From contig NC_021673.1 in the NCBI RefSeq assembly GCF_000247815.1, positions 1,262,514-1,326,513 on the forward strand: DNA of 64,000 nt, read 5' to 3'. The translations under genes and the position numbers were made by a program. The notes under the pieces are model-generated. The model ran no database searches. It was not told where the DNA came from and saw nothing but the letters and a program-made list of their open reading frames with translations. The stretch comes from Ficedula albicollis. Its lineage: Eukaryota > Chordata > Aves > Passeriformes > Muscicapidae. Shown piece by piece: positions 24,701-35,941 of the stretch. How positions within the stretch are numbered: the stretch's first letter is position 1; each line of letters begins with the position of its first letter.

Positions 24701-25002
24701 TTTTTTCCTTTTCCCTTTCCTCCGTTTTATCCTTTTTTCCCTCTTTAACCCTTTCCTTCCCCCTCCCGCCTGGATTCCCGCTGGAAAGCCGCCGCTCCCA
24801 TTCCAGTCTGGTGCTCTGGCTCCAGCAATGCCTCAAACCACAGGTATCCAACCCCATCCCGATCCCTGGAATGCTGCTTAATGTCGCGATTCACAGCCCC
24901 GGGCAGAGCCCACACCCTCCCCTCTCTTCCCTCTGCAGACCCGTCTCCCTTCTCTGTTCCCAAAAAAAAAAACAACCAGGAGGGAGCTGCCAGCGGTGCT
25001 GG
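24701..25002. other. Unique sequence
   Basis: Pyrimidine-rich at the left, with a 10-base A run near 24962. No feature seen. Confidence 0.4.
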
Positions 25003-25665
<663 letters not shown>

Positions 25666-25959
25666 ATGCTGAGACAACAAGGGCGGCTCTGTGTGGGGCA
25701 CGGGAGCCCACAGGGAGCGCTCCACCTGCTCCTGCTGCAGCGGGCGATTTGCAGCTGCTGGTAGATATGCTAAAATTAGACTAAATAAAAAATAGCAGCT
25801 GCATGGGTAGAAATGAATGAAAGCTGATTCACAGATGAGAGGCGGCTTGGGGGACTCAGGCATTGCAGCTAGATTTGACACAAAGACTGGTCCAGTGTAA
25901 GATCTCCGTGCTTACAAAGACACAATAGACCAAAATGGTAAGCCAAAACTATGTTCAGC
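25666..25959. other. Unique sequence with E-box/MEF2-like cluster
   Basis: Differs in style from its neighbours. CAGCTG at 25752-25757 and 25796-25801 flanks an AT-rich MEF2-like ctaaataaaaaatag (25781-25795). It could be a conserved regulatory element; conservation cannot be seen from one sequence. Confidence 0.35.
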
Positions 25960-26165
25960 TCAATCCAGGACTTCCCTCATATCCCAGCACTTCCTGGACT
26001 TCCATCAATATCCCAGCACTTCCAGTATATCCCATCAATATCCCAGCACTTCCAGAATTCCCATCAATATCCCAGCACTTCCAGGACTTCTTCCCTCATA
26101 TCCCAGCACATCCATGACTTCCCTCATATCCCAGCACATCCATGACTTCCTTCATATCCCAGCTC
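25960..26165. repeat. ~25-30 bp degenerate tandem repeat
   Basis: Repeats of atcccagcacttcc followed by aggacttccctcat or agaattcccatcaat, about 8 units. Confidence 0.85.
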
Positions 26166-26219
26166 CCGACAATCAGCTCCAGGATCTCCCTCCTCTCCTG
26201 GATCCAGCCAGGCAGCTCC

Positions 26220-26350
26220 AGCATTCTCTCATCCCCCAAATCCAGCTGCTCAGCTCTGGAATTCGCCAAATCCCCCAAATCCAGCTGCTCAGCTCTGGAA
26301 TTCCCCAAATCCCCCAAATCCAGCTGCTCAGCTCTGGGATCCCCTCAATC
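26220..26350. repeat. ~39-bp tandem repeat, 3-4 units
   Basis: ccccaaatccagctgctcag then ctctggaattccccaaatcc repeats three times with a diverged fourth. Confidence 0.9.
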
Positions 26351-26387
26351 CAACCACTCAGCTCCCACATTCCCTCATCCCCTCGCT

Positions 26388-26655
26388 CCTGGGATGCTGC
26401 AATCCCGGGAATCCTCCCAGCCAGGAGGATAAATCCTGGCAATAAAGTGATTAAATCATGGAATTGTGGAATAGTCTGGGTTGGAAGGGACATTTAAAGG
26501 CCACCTTATCCATCCCCTCTGGAATGAGCAGGAAAATCATCTAAAATGGCCGCAAAAATCTTCCTAAGTGGCCCTAAAAGTGCCAGAGATTCCCCAAATC
26601 CCGCAAATCACAATTCATTGATCATTTCTCCTCTTCTAGGCGGGAATTCCCCAAA
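26388..26655. repeat. Dispersed duplicate block, copy A
   Basis: Highly similar to 29689-29915. Both contain gggatgctgcaatcccggga, gccaggaggataaatcctgg, a CR1 terminus, and cacaattcattgatcattt. Copy A has about 40 extra bases (aaaatggccgcaaaaatc). Confidence 0.92.
26452..26530 (-). mobile_element. CR1 3' terminus inside duplicate block A
   Basis: aaatcatggaattgtggaat then ctgggttggaagggacattt. Minus orientation; the duplication carried it along. Confidence 0.75.
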
Positions 26656-27187
26656 TCTGCCGGGATTTCGGGAGGGATGGGAGAACGGGGGGTTCACCTT
26701 CCAGGAGCACCGGGAAGCAGGAGGGGTTGGCAATGTCCCTGCTTTGGCCCCCGCGTCCCCAGCCCCGCCGGGGGTGACAGACGGGTCACCCTGGGGCTGC
26801 GCCGTCCTTATCTCGGTCCCTTATCAGCCCGGGGCTGCTGAGTCAGGGCAGCATCCCCCATGGCCATCCTCCCTGCCATCCCATTCCCTGGCGCCGACCC
26901 AAACGCGGCAACTCTGCTGCTTTTCCACCACCCGGAGGGGAGGGGAAAAAAAAAAAAAAATAAAAAAAAAAAAACCAAACTCCGGCGCCTCCCCTTTTCC
27001 AGCAGCCTGAGTCACCTCTCTGCCTGGTGGCACAGAAATTTGGGGATGCACAGCTCAGGGCGCTGATTTCCTGCTTCCAAACCTCCAAAATCCATGGAAA
27101 AGCCATTAAAATTCAATTTATTGATCACGGGGGCTTTGCCAACGACGCTGAGGCAAAATCGGGAAGAAATTTGGGGAGCAGAGCAGG
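26656..27187. other. CpG-rich unique sequence with GATA/MARE motifs and an A tract
   Basis: 26680-26930 is GC-rich and carries the motif cluster listed at 26807. 26946-26974 is an A-rich tract with one t. TGAGTCA also at 27008-27014. Confidence 0.4.
26807..26848. promoter_or_regulatory. GATA-GATA-MARE-like cluster
   Basis: cttatct (26807-26813) and cttatca (26820-26826) are GATA motifs on the minus strand. tgctgagtcagg (26836-26847) contains TGCTGAGTCA, one half plus core of a Maf recognition element. The same order and nearly the same GATA-to-MARE spacing recurs at 30770-30840. Confidence 0.4.
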
Positions 27188-27284
27188 AAAAAAAAAAAAA
27201 AAAAAAAAAAAAATCCTGACCCAGTGAGGGGATTGCCTTCCCCCCCCCCCCCCCCCCCGAAAAAAAAAAAAAAAAAAAAAAAAA
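27188..27284 (+). repeat. A26 / C19 / A25 homopolymer cluster with duplicated flank
   Basis: A26 (27188-27213) is followed by tcctgacc; C19 is at 27240-27258; A25 (27260-27284) is followed by ttcctgacc. The A-run plus tcctgacc is thus repeated on either side of the poly-C. Confidence 0.93.
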
Positions 27285-27565
27285 TTCCTGACCAATCTGC
27301 TTTAAATACTGGAACTCATTTTGCCCAAATCTCAGAGGTGCTTTGGCAGCTCCAAATCCAAAACGGGATCCAGCCCTGTCCTGTGGTTTGGAAAATCCAC
27401 TTTTCCAGTGTGTCCATCCTCCCTCCCAGGGAGCAGGAGGGACATTCCCACCTCGCTGAGCCCCTCATTGCTCTGCTTGAAATCACCTCATTGCCCGGGG
27501 CAGGAGGCACCACAGGAGATGCTGGAGATCACCAGGGCTTGGAGATGAGGCTGGAAAACCGGGAT
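27285..27565. other. Unique spacer
   Basis: Non-repetitive sequence without recognised features. Confidence 0.4.
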
Positions 27566-28390
27566 CTTTCCACTGGGAGAATTCTCTCCCTTCCCACCCA
27601 ACTGGGATCATTGGGAAAATCCTCTCCCTTCCCATCCTGCTGGGATTTCTCCATTTGCAGAATCCTCTCCCTTCCCATCCTGCTGGGATTTCTCCATTTG
27701 CAGAATCCTCTCCCTTCCCATCCAACTGGGCTCACTGGAAAAATTCTTTCCTTTCCCATCCAACTGGGATCTCTCCATCTGGAGAATCTTCTCCCTTCCC
27801 ACCCAGCTGGGATCATTGGGAGAATTCTCTCCCTTCCCATCCTGCTGGGATCTCTCAATTTACAGAATCTTCTCCCTTCCCATCCGTCTGGGATCTCTCC
27901 ACTGAGAGAATCCTCTCTTTTCCCATCCAGCTCTCTCCATTGGGAGAATCCTTTCCCTTCCCATCCAGCTGGGATCTTTGGGAGAATTCTCTCCCTTCCC
28001 ATAACCCTCTTTTCACAGGGAGAATCCTCTCCCTTCCCACCCAACTGGGATCTCTCCAGTGGGAGAATCCTCTCCCAATCTAACTGGGATCTCTCCGTTT
28101 GCAGAATCCTTTCCCTTCCTATCCAACTGGGATCACTGGGAGAATTCTCTCCCTTCCTATCCAACTGGGATCACTGGGAGAATCCTTTCCCTTCCCATCC
28201 AACTGGGATCACTGGGAGAATTCTCTTCATCTTCCCATTCTCTCCAATGGGAGGATCCTCTCCCCATCCAACTGGGATCTCTCCATCTGAAGAATCCTCT
28301 CCCTTCCCACCCCCCTCTCTCCATCTGGAGAATCCTCTCCCTTCCCATCCCACCCAGATCTCTCCATTTACAGAATCCCTTTCCTTCCCA
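27566..28390. repeat. ~42-46 bp minisatellite, about 19 units
   Basis: Unit: gggatctctccatttgcag, aatcctctcccttcccatc, caact. Units diverge by a few bases each. The long frames of roughly 210 and 450 codons across it are repeat artefacts. Confidence 0.93.
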
Positions 28391-28577
28391 TCCCCGCCCT
28401 TGCACTCCCTTGGATGCACAAACACATCCCAGTTTTGTACCAAATTCCCTGGGTTTGTACAGCCAAGGGAAAACCACCCCGAGGCCCACCCAGTCCTGCC
28501 CTACCCCAATCCAGGGGTCATCCTGGATAAAAATTCCTGGGAAATCAGCACGTGGCAAAATCAGCTGTGTCTGTGTT
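28391..28577. other. Unique spacer
   Basis: No feature recognised. Confidence 0.4.
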
Positions 28578-28775
28578 AGCCTGGAATGGTTTGGGCTGGA
28601 AGGGGACATGAAAATTGGAATAATTTTATGGGATCATCCCATTCCATGGCAGGGACAACCCCCACTGTCCCAGGCCTTGGACACTTCCAGGGATCAGCCA
28701 CAGCTTCTCTGGGAATTGATCCCAAATTCCCATCCATCCCTCACTTTTTTTCCAGTTTAAAGCCATTATAAATCC
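28578..28775 (-). mobile_element. CR1 retroposon 3' fragment
   Basis: cctggaatggtttgggctgg, catggcagggacaaccccca, tctctgggaattgatcccaa and the conserved cagtttaaagccattat. Minus orientation. Confidence 0.82.
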
Positions 28776-29688
28776 ATATATAAACACCCTGGAAGTCCCA
28801 CCTCTATCAGCTCCCTCCCACTTTTATTTTAGGGATCACTTTCCTGCATTTTTACTGAGAGGAGTCGAATTGCAGCCCACAAAATAAAAGCTCCTTGTAA
28901 TGGATATTGATCTGAGTCTCGGAATAAACCTGGGACAAGGAGGTTGTGTCCTTGCTCAGAGTCTCAAAGCCACTCAAATTCCTCTGTGTGCAAGAAGAAA
29001 CACGGATTGGGATGCAGGAACAGAGAAGGAAGTTCAGGGGTTCAGGCAATTAAAGTGGGATTGATGGAAAGAATGTGGGAATCAGTCAGGAAATTTTCAG
29101 TGAATTTTGGAATTTGATTTGTGCCTTTGAAAAATGAAAGATCTGAATAGTGGGATGAACTTTAAGGTCCCCTCCAAGCCACTCCATCCCAAAATTCTGG
29201 GATTCTATGCAAGGAAATTAATCCTCAGCATTTTGATATGGTGCTTCAATTCAGAAGATGAAGTAATTAATGAATGCCTCCGTGATTTCCTACAGCTGAG
29301 CATTTCCTGCCAGGCCCAGCTGTATCCCTGAATTGTGCTCCAGACAATTCCCAGGTTTTGGGGTTATGGAAAATGAAGTAACGTGGGCTGGGTGGGAGTG
29401 AAGCTGAGGATGAACCAGACCCAGCTTTTCCTTTGGGGAAATTCCATGTGCCCACAAGGATCAGGATTCAGCTCTGTGGCAAAGATGTTGGTTCTTTGTC
29501 CCCAGAATTGTGACAAAAGTGATGGAGCAGGGTCTGATCTCGATGGGAGATGGAGCATGGGAATGGTGAAGGGAATGGAACAAATCCAGGCTCAAAGGGA
29601 GTTCCCAGATCCAGCAATCCCTAAGGAATATCCCACTCCAGCTCTGCTCCCAGCCCCGTTCCCAGGTTTGGGAGGAGCCCAGGGATCC
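28776..29688. other. Unique sequence, no feature seen
   Basis: Non-repetitive, moderately AT-rich. No exon supported; overlapping frames of 60-116 codons show no domain. Confidence 0.4.
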
Positions 29689-29915
29689 CCTGGGATGCTG
29701 CAATCCCGGGAATCCTCCCAGCCAGGAGGATAAATCCTGGCAATAAAGTGATTAAATCATGGAATTGTGGAATATTCTGGGTTGGAAGGGACATTTAAAG
29801 GCCACACCCTCCGGAATGAGCAGGGACATCACCTGGAAGTGCCAGAGATTCCCCAAATCCCAGAAATCACAATTCATTGATCATTTGTCCTCTTCCAGGT
29901 GGGAATTCCCCACAA
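29689..29915. repeat. Dispersed duplicate block, copy B
   Basis: Direct repeat of 26388-26655, 3.3 kb away, roughly 90% or more identical where they align. It also contains the CR1 terminus at about 29752-29800. Confidence 0.92.
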
Positions 29916-30032
29916 ATCGCTCATCCCTCAATCCATGAGAAGCATGAGCTGAATTTTGGGTGTTTTGTTAAACACAGAAAAGAATTAAATTTCCAAACCC
30001 CCAAATCCCATTTCAGTCCCAAGCAAAAATGA

Positions 30033-30656
30033 AGGGAAGGGAAGTTTCAGGGAAGGGAAGTTTCAGGGAAGGGAAGTTTCAGGGAAGTTTCAGGGAAGTT
30101 TCAGGGAAGTTTCAGGGAAGTTTCAGGGAAGTTTCAGGGAAGTTTCAGGGAAGTTTCAGGGAAGTTTCAGGGAAGTTTCAGGGAAGTTTCAGGGAAGTTT
30201 CAGGGAAGTTTCAGGGAAGTTTCAGGGAAGTTTCAGGGAAGTTTCAGGGAAGTTTCAGGGAAGTTTCAGGGAAGTTTCAGGGAAGTTTCAGGGAAGTTTC
30301 AGGGAAGTTTCAGGGAAGTTTCAGGGAAGTTTCAGGGAAGTTTCAGGGAAGTTTCAGGGAAGTTTCAGGGAAGTTTCAGGGAAGTTTCAGGGAAGTTTCA
30401 GGGAAGTTTCAGGGAAGTTTCAGGGAAGTTTCAGGGAAGTTTCAGGGAAGTTTCAGGGAAGTTTCAGGGAAGTTTCAGGGAAGTTTCAGGGAAGTTTCAG
30501 GGAAGTTTCAGGGAAGTTTCAGGGAAGTTTCAGGGAAGTTTCAGGGAAGTTTCAGGGAAGTTTCAGGGAAGTTTCAGGGAAGTTTCAGGGAAGTTTCAGG
30601 GAAGTTTCAGGGAAGTTTCAGGGAAGGGAAGGGAAGGGAAGGGAAGGGAAGGGAAG
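30033..30656. repeat. 11-bp (GGGAAGTTTCA)n array and (GGGAA)n tail
   Basis: About 52 near-perfect 11-bp units from 30060 to 30625, flanked by gggaa units (30626-30656). The 248-codon frame across it (repeats of GKFQGSFREVS) is an artefact of 3 x 11 = 33. Confidence 0.97.
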
Positions 30657-31004
30657 GTTTTTTAAGGACACTCAGACATCCAACCCTGCCCTTCCAGATC
30701 CAAGTGGGGCTGTGTCTCCAGAGGAAGCCCCGGGAATTCTTGGAGAGAGGGGGAGGGAGGCGGGAGCTGAGATAACATCGGGAGCCCGGATCAGCACCCG
30801 GCAGAAAACCAGATAAGGAGCTTGGGCTGCTGAGTCAGCAAGTCCAGACCCCTTCCCTGCCCCAGACACGGATCCAGGGATTGTTTTCCAGAGGCCAAGA
30901 TTCCTTCGGATGTGTTTTTCTGGGAGATGTTTGAACCTTTGGGATTGTTACGGTGGAAAGGCTCCAAACTTTGGGATTTGGGGGAAAGTTTGGAGAGGGT
31001 CAGG
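30657..31004. other. Unique CpG-containing sequence with GATA/MARE motifs
   Basis: Lies between two simple-repeat arrays and holds the cluster listed at 30770. No exon supported. Confidence 0.4.
30770..30840. promoter_or_regulatory. GATA-GATA-MARE cluster with a perfect MARE
   Basis: agataa at 30770-30775, agataagg at 30811-30818, and TGCTGAGTCAGCA at 30828-30840, a perfect 13-bp palindromic Maf/NF-E2 element, 9 bp after the second GATA motif. GATA factors and NF-E2 act together at erythroid and megakaryocytic enhancers. A perfect 13-mer is expected by chance roughly 0.001 times in this window; GATA motifs alone are common. Confidence 0.5.
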
Positions 31005-31173
31005 GGGATGGGATGGGATGGGATGGGATGGGATGGGATGGGATGGGATGGGATGGGATGGGATGGGATGGGATGGGATGGGATGGGATGGGATGGGATG
31101 GGATGGGATGGGATGGGATGGGATGGGATGGGATGGGATGGGATGGGATGGGATGGGATGGGATGGGATGGGA
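31005..31173. repeat. (GGGAT)n array
   Basis: About 33 perfect gggat units, G-quadruplex prone on the plus strand. Open frames in all phases are artefacts. Confidence 0.98.
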
Positions 31174-31385
31174 TCCATGTGTCCCCTCAGTGGGAAAAGC
31201 AGCCAGATCCCACAAAAACTCAGAAGAGGTTTTTGGGAATAACTTTCTGGGAATAATATTTCTGGGAATAACTGCCCAGAAGTTCCCAAAGGAGCCCCCT
31301 CAACCTTCCCCACTCTCCCTAACGAATAAGTTTGGAATTGCTGCTGGAAAAGCAGATTTGGGATCCAACTGAAATGGGAACGGGA
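31174..31385 (+). repeat. Dispersed repeat, copy 1 (inverted partner at 41520-41715)
   Basis: tcagtgggaaaagcagccag, tctgggaataactgcccaga, ttccccactctccctaacga and gctgctggaaaagcagattt recur in reverse complement near 41520-41715. Both copies border GGGAT arrays. No family is recognised. Confidence 0.85.
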
Positions 31386-31712
31386 ATGGGATGGGATGGG
31401 ATGGGATGGGATGGGATGGGATGGGATGGGATGGGATGGGATGGGATGGGATGGGATGGGATGGGATGGGATGGGATGGGATGGGATGGGATGGGATGGG
31501 ATGGGATGGGATGGGATGGGATGGGATGGGATGGGATGGGATGGGATGGGATGGGATCATGGGATGGGATGGGATGGGATAATGGGATAGGATAATGGGA
31601 TGGGATGGGATAATGGGATGATGGGATGGGATGGGATGGGATGATGGGATGGGATGGGATGATGGGATGGGATAATGGGATGGGATGGATGTGTGGGATG
31701 GGATGGGTTTGG
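31386..31712. repeat. (GGGAT)n array with interrupted right part
   Basis: 31386-31556 is pure. 31557-31712 mixes gggatgggat with gataatgggat and gatgatggg variants. Confidence 0.97.
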
Positions 31713-31738
31713 GATGGCGTTTCCAGTGCCAGGACAGG

Positions 31739-31930
31739 TTTCCCCCTCACCCCACAGATGGGATTTCAGGCTGACAAAAGTGACCTTTGTGTCCCAATCC
31801 CTCTGCAACCGGGGCCTGATTCCAGCCGGACGGACGTTTCCCCCTCACCCCACAGATGGGATTTCAGGCTGACAAAAGTGACCTTTGTGTCCCAATCCCT
31901 CTGCAACCGGGGCCTGATTCCAGCCTGACG
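31739..31930. repeat. 98-bp direct duplication
   Basis: tttccccctcaccccacaga starts at 31739 and 31837, and the copies are nearly identical for about 94 bp. Each begins with a pyrimidine-rich stretch ending cacag followed by an open frame, a splice-acceptor look-alike. No donor is evident. Confidence 0.93.
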
Positions 31931-32555
31931 GAGTGGAGGGAACTCTCTGGGAATCCTGCAGCGGGACAATCCCGGGACGAGCTCCGGGCCGTCCCTCCCG
32001 GGGACAGGGGGTGGCCCTGGTGGCTCCAGCTGTCCCGTCTGGGGGATCCCTGCAGGCACAGCCCCGCTCCAGCCGCGATAATCCCGCCGATCCCAAAAAA
32101 CCGCTCGGGGCTATTTCTGGGACGACACAAACCAAACAACAACTGCTGCTCCGGGGCCCCCCCAGCCTTCCATCTCCTGCAGCCCTGACCCCTCCCGGGC
32201 TCAGCCCTGCTCCTGCTTTTCCTCTTCCCGAGGCTCCCACAAGTCCAGCCTGCGTCTGCTGGAATTTTCTTGCCCCCACTCAGGGTTTTTTTTTGGTTTT
32301 TCCCTTTGCTGCTGGCGAGGTTCAGATCCAGGGGTTTCAGCTGATCCCGAGTGCAATAACAGCAGGAGTGTCCTTCAGAAATGTGGGAGCAGGGATGGGC
32401 TCCCTCCCAGCAGTGTGCCTAGGAAAGGACTTTTCCCAGGGTTTGGGGCCTGTCTTGGCTTAATGAAGCTGGGATTTGTGGGATTTCCATACAGGACTAT
32501 TTATAATTTTTATTTTAGCTATTTTAATTTTTTATTATAATTTCTGCTATATTTT
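31931..32555. other. GC-rich unique sequence
   Basis: Partly CpG-rich at 31960-32200. Overlapping frames on both strands, none with splice sites or a known domain. Confidence 0.4.
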
Positions 32556-33329
32556 ATCATTTATATTTATATTTATATTTATATTTATATTTATATTTAT
32601 ATTTATATTTATATTTATATTTATATTTATATTTATATTTATATTTATATTTATATTTATATTTATATTTATATTTATATTTATATTTATATTTATATTT
32701 ATATTTATATTTATATTTATATTTATATTTATATTTATATTTATATTTATATTTATATTTATATTTATATTTATATTTATATTTATATTTATATTTATAT
32801 TTATATTTATATTTATATTTATATTTATATTTATATTTATATTTATATTTATATTTATATTTATATTTATATTTATATTTATATTTATATTTATATTTAT
32901 ATTTATATTTATATTTATATTTATATTTATATTTATATTTATATTTATATTTATATTTATATTTATATTTATATTTATATTTATATTTATATTTATATTT
33001 ATATTTATATTTATATTTATATTTATATTTATATTTATATTTATATTTATATTTATATTTATATTTATATTTATATTTATATTTATATTTATATTTATAT
33101 TTATATTTATATTTATATTTATATTTATATTTATATTTATATTTATATTTATATTTATATTTATATTTATATTTATATTTATATTTATATTTATATTTAT
33201 ATTTATATTTATATTTATATTTATATTTATATTTATATTTATATTTATATTTATATTTATATTTATATTTATATTTATATTTATATTTATATTTATATTT
33301 ATATTTATATTTATATTTATATTTATATT
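32556..33329. repeat. (TATATT)n hexanucleotide array
   Basis: About 128 uninterrupted 6-bp units. Frames reading alternating F-I or N-I are artefacts. Confidence 0.98.
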
Positions 33330-33352
33330 CCTTCCTTCCTTCCTTCCTTCCT
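33330..33352. repeat. (CCTT)n tetranucleotide
   Basis: About 5-6 units of cctt directly abutting the TATATT array. Confidence 0.95.
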
Positions 33353-33609
33353 CTGAGATTGCAGCCAATAAAAAGTGGGAATGGATCCTTTTCCCACCCA
33401 TTCCCTTCCCAAAATTGGGTTTTTCTGGTCTCAAGCCCTGCAGGAGGCTGCTGTGTTTTTGTTATTATAAATAATAATAATAAATTGATTGATTAATCGG
33501 AATATCTCCTCCAATGACAACAGGTCTGGGATGTCCCAGGCTGAGCAAAAGGAGGAATCAAAGGGAAAATAAAAAGGGTTGGAAGATCAAACCTTGGAGA
33601 TTTTGGCTC
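33353..33609. other. Unique sequence with ATA-rich stretch
   Basis: ttataaataataataataaa at about 33465-33484, then ordinary sequence. Confidence 0.4.
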
Positions 33610-33685
33610 CCTGAATCCCAGGATTAGGTTGGAAAGATCTTTTGGATCCTGAAGTCCAACCATTTATGACACGGGGAGATTTTCC
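33610..33685 (-). mobile_element. Short CR1 fragment
   Basis: atcccaggattaggttggaa, agatcttttggatcctgaag and tccaaccatttatgacac match a CR1 3' terminus in minus orientation. Confidence 0.65.
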
Positions 33686-34559
33686 CTCTGCCAGCATCTC
33701 CCAAATAAAAATCATTCCCACGTTTCCTTTCTCCTGAGCTCTGCTGGTGTCAGACCCGACTTTTAAAGCTCCTTTTGCCACAAATTCTCCTCAGGCCGGT
33801 CTTTGCAGAGCTCTCCACCTTAGGCCGGCCTTAGTTCCTTAATCGTGGGACTAAGGAGCAGAATGATCCCGCGTTCCCACCCCGACCCTGCCCCCCCGTT
33901 CCCACCCCGACCCTGCCGGGTTCCAGCCTCTCCAGCCAGGTGCAATCCCACCCATGGTCCAGGCAGCCTTCGGGCTGTTCCAGGGAAACGCTGGGAAGAT
34001 TTCTCTGGGCTGTCGGGAGAGCTGGAACAAAGCCGAGCCTCGCCCAAGCCTTTCCCCCACCCCAAACGCCCCTAAAATCCCCGAAGTGGCATTTCAGCCT
34101 CAGGGAAGAGCGCCCTGATTTCCCACACTTTTCTCTCCTTCCCAGATTTGTTTTGCTCCCGGTGCTGGGTTTCGCTCCCCGGCTGGGATGCAGAGGAAGG
34201 ATCCAGCTCCCAGTCCCGGGATATCCCAGCGGTGGGAGAGGATTTCCCATCCCCGAATTCCCTTTGGAATATCGGGAAGGACAGCGCGGGGCTGGGGACA
34301 CTCCGGGCTCTGCCCGCATCGCGGGGATCCCGGGAATCAGAATTCCAAGATTTGTGCCCTGGAATCATCTCCTGATCCAAGCCCACGGCTGAGCCTGGCT
34401 CTGTTTTCCCCGGGGGAGCGCTTTAAGCTCAGCCCAGAGCCGGGATTAAATCCCTGCCATTTCCATCCTGCTCTTTTTCCCGTGGATTTTTCCTTGTTGC
34501 TTCTAGGAAAGGGAAAATTTATGGCAGCAACTCCCTCAGAGCCACTGAGCAAATATCAA
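33686..34559. other. Moderately CpG-rich unique sequence
   Basis: gttcccaccccgaccctgcc occurs twice at about 33873-33920. 33780-34350 is GC-rich. No exon supported. Confidence 0.4.
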
Positions 34560-34700
34560 ATATATTTATGACCCCTTCATAAATAATGGCAACAAATTTT
34601 CTAATAAGTAAGGATGACAACAAAATCCATAATGAATATTAACACACATTTTATAATAAATAGTAATAATAACAAATTTTATAATAAATCCATATAATCT
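34560..34700. repeat. AT-rich low-complexity stretch
   Basis: Recurring aataat, ttttataataaat and aacaaatttt blocks. Confidence 0.75.
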
Positions 34701-34980
34701 CTCCCTGCTGACCACTCTTGATCCCATTCCCTCTTTCCAAAGTCTGTTTAAAAATCTGATTATCTGGAAAAAAGAGGCAGCAGCTCCAATAAAAACCAGA
34801 CTTGAGGCGATTTTTGGACGGGGGTGACAAGGGGTGACATTATCCTGCCTAAGGGGGGACACTCAGGATGTCAGGATGGATTTAGGAACCCTCTGGGAAT
34901 CCCTTCTGCTGTCAAGAGTGGTTAGAAAAGTGTCTGAAAAAGGCACTTAAACCTGGCCTAACTAAACCAAGCAGGGTTTG
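34701..34980. other. Unique spacer
   Basis: Nothing recognised. Confidence 0.4.
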
Positions 34981-35225
34981 GAGCAGCAGGACCTGAAATC
35001 AGTAAAAAATCCGAAGGGAATTTTTTGGGGAAGGACCCACGGGATCAGCAAATCCAGGTCCAGGAAAGGCTTTAGGAAATTTTCCTGAGTGAGCAGCAGG
35101 ACCTGAAATCAGTAAAAAATCCAAAGGGAATTTTTTGGGGAAGGACACACGGGATCAGCAAATCCAGGTCCAGGAAGGGCTTTAGGAAATTTTCCTGAGA
35201 AAGGCTTTAGGAAATTTTCCTGAGT
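34981..35225. repeat. 110-bp tandem duplication plus partial third copy
   Basis: gagcagcaggacctgaaatc starts at 34981 and 35091. The copies differ at three or four bases. A partial third copy (aggctttaggaaattttcct) follows. Confidence 0.93.
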
Positions 35226-35941
35226 TTTCCCCAGCAAGTTCCATGGATTTCTCAGCCCTATGGGATTCTGGAAGAGCTGCTCCCAATTTTTGCCCAGGTC
35301 CAGCTCACCTTGAGCCGGCACTGGGGACACAGGGGGCACCTCCCAGCTCATCCCTGGGATGGAAAGGATCTCTTGGGATGGAATATCCCAAAAAATCCCA
35401 CTGTGGCTTCGAGGCAGCTGATACTGGGTGCACTGGGAGAGAGGAGTGAGCTGGGAATGGGAGTGGGAATGGGAGTGGGAGTGGGAATGGGAATGGGAAT
35501 GGGAGATGCAGCCTTGCCCAGTTTCTTTGCATCCCGAAATTTCCCCAGCTCCAGCCTGGCTGCTTCCCAATCCTGATTTTCCCAGTCCCAGGAGTTGCAG
35601 GAATTTTGGAGCAGGTGCTGCAGGACCTGGATACGGCCCCAAAGTCAGGAGATGCTGATCCAGCCCTGGAATTTGGGAAAAACCTCATCCATCCTTGAAA
35701 TCCCAACAAATCTCCAAGTGGTTCTCCTGATTCTTTGAATTTTGGAAGGTTTCTGCACACATTTAACAGGGATGGATTTGGACAGGGATTGTTTTCCAAG
35801 GGGCTGATCCTTCTCATTTATTGAGGAGAAATTCCCTGCTGGAAAAGTTGGAAACCTCCCCCTACCAGCTCTGCACAAGATTCCAAACCACCAAATTTAG
35901 GGATAAGGCCCAGGCTGGTGGATCCTGGAGGGTCAGGAATG
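35226..35941. other. Unique sequence with short GGGAAT/GGGAGT repeat
   Basis: 35455-35512 is about 9 units of gggaatg/gggagtg. The rest shows no exon. Confidence 0.45.

Noticed and set aside
31005..31712. Telomere-like G-rich repeat
   Set aside because: The unit is GGGAT, not TTAGGG; also at 35942 the hexamer is ATTGGG and not a telomeric permutation.
32476..33474. Frame of alternating I-F residues that resembles a membrane protein
   Set aside because: Product of the TATATT array.
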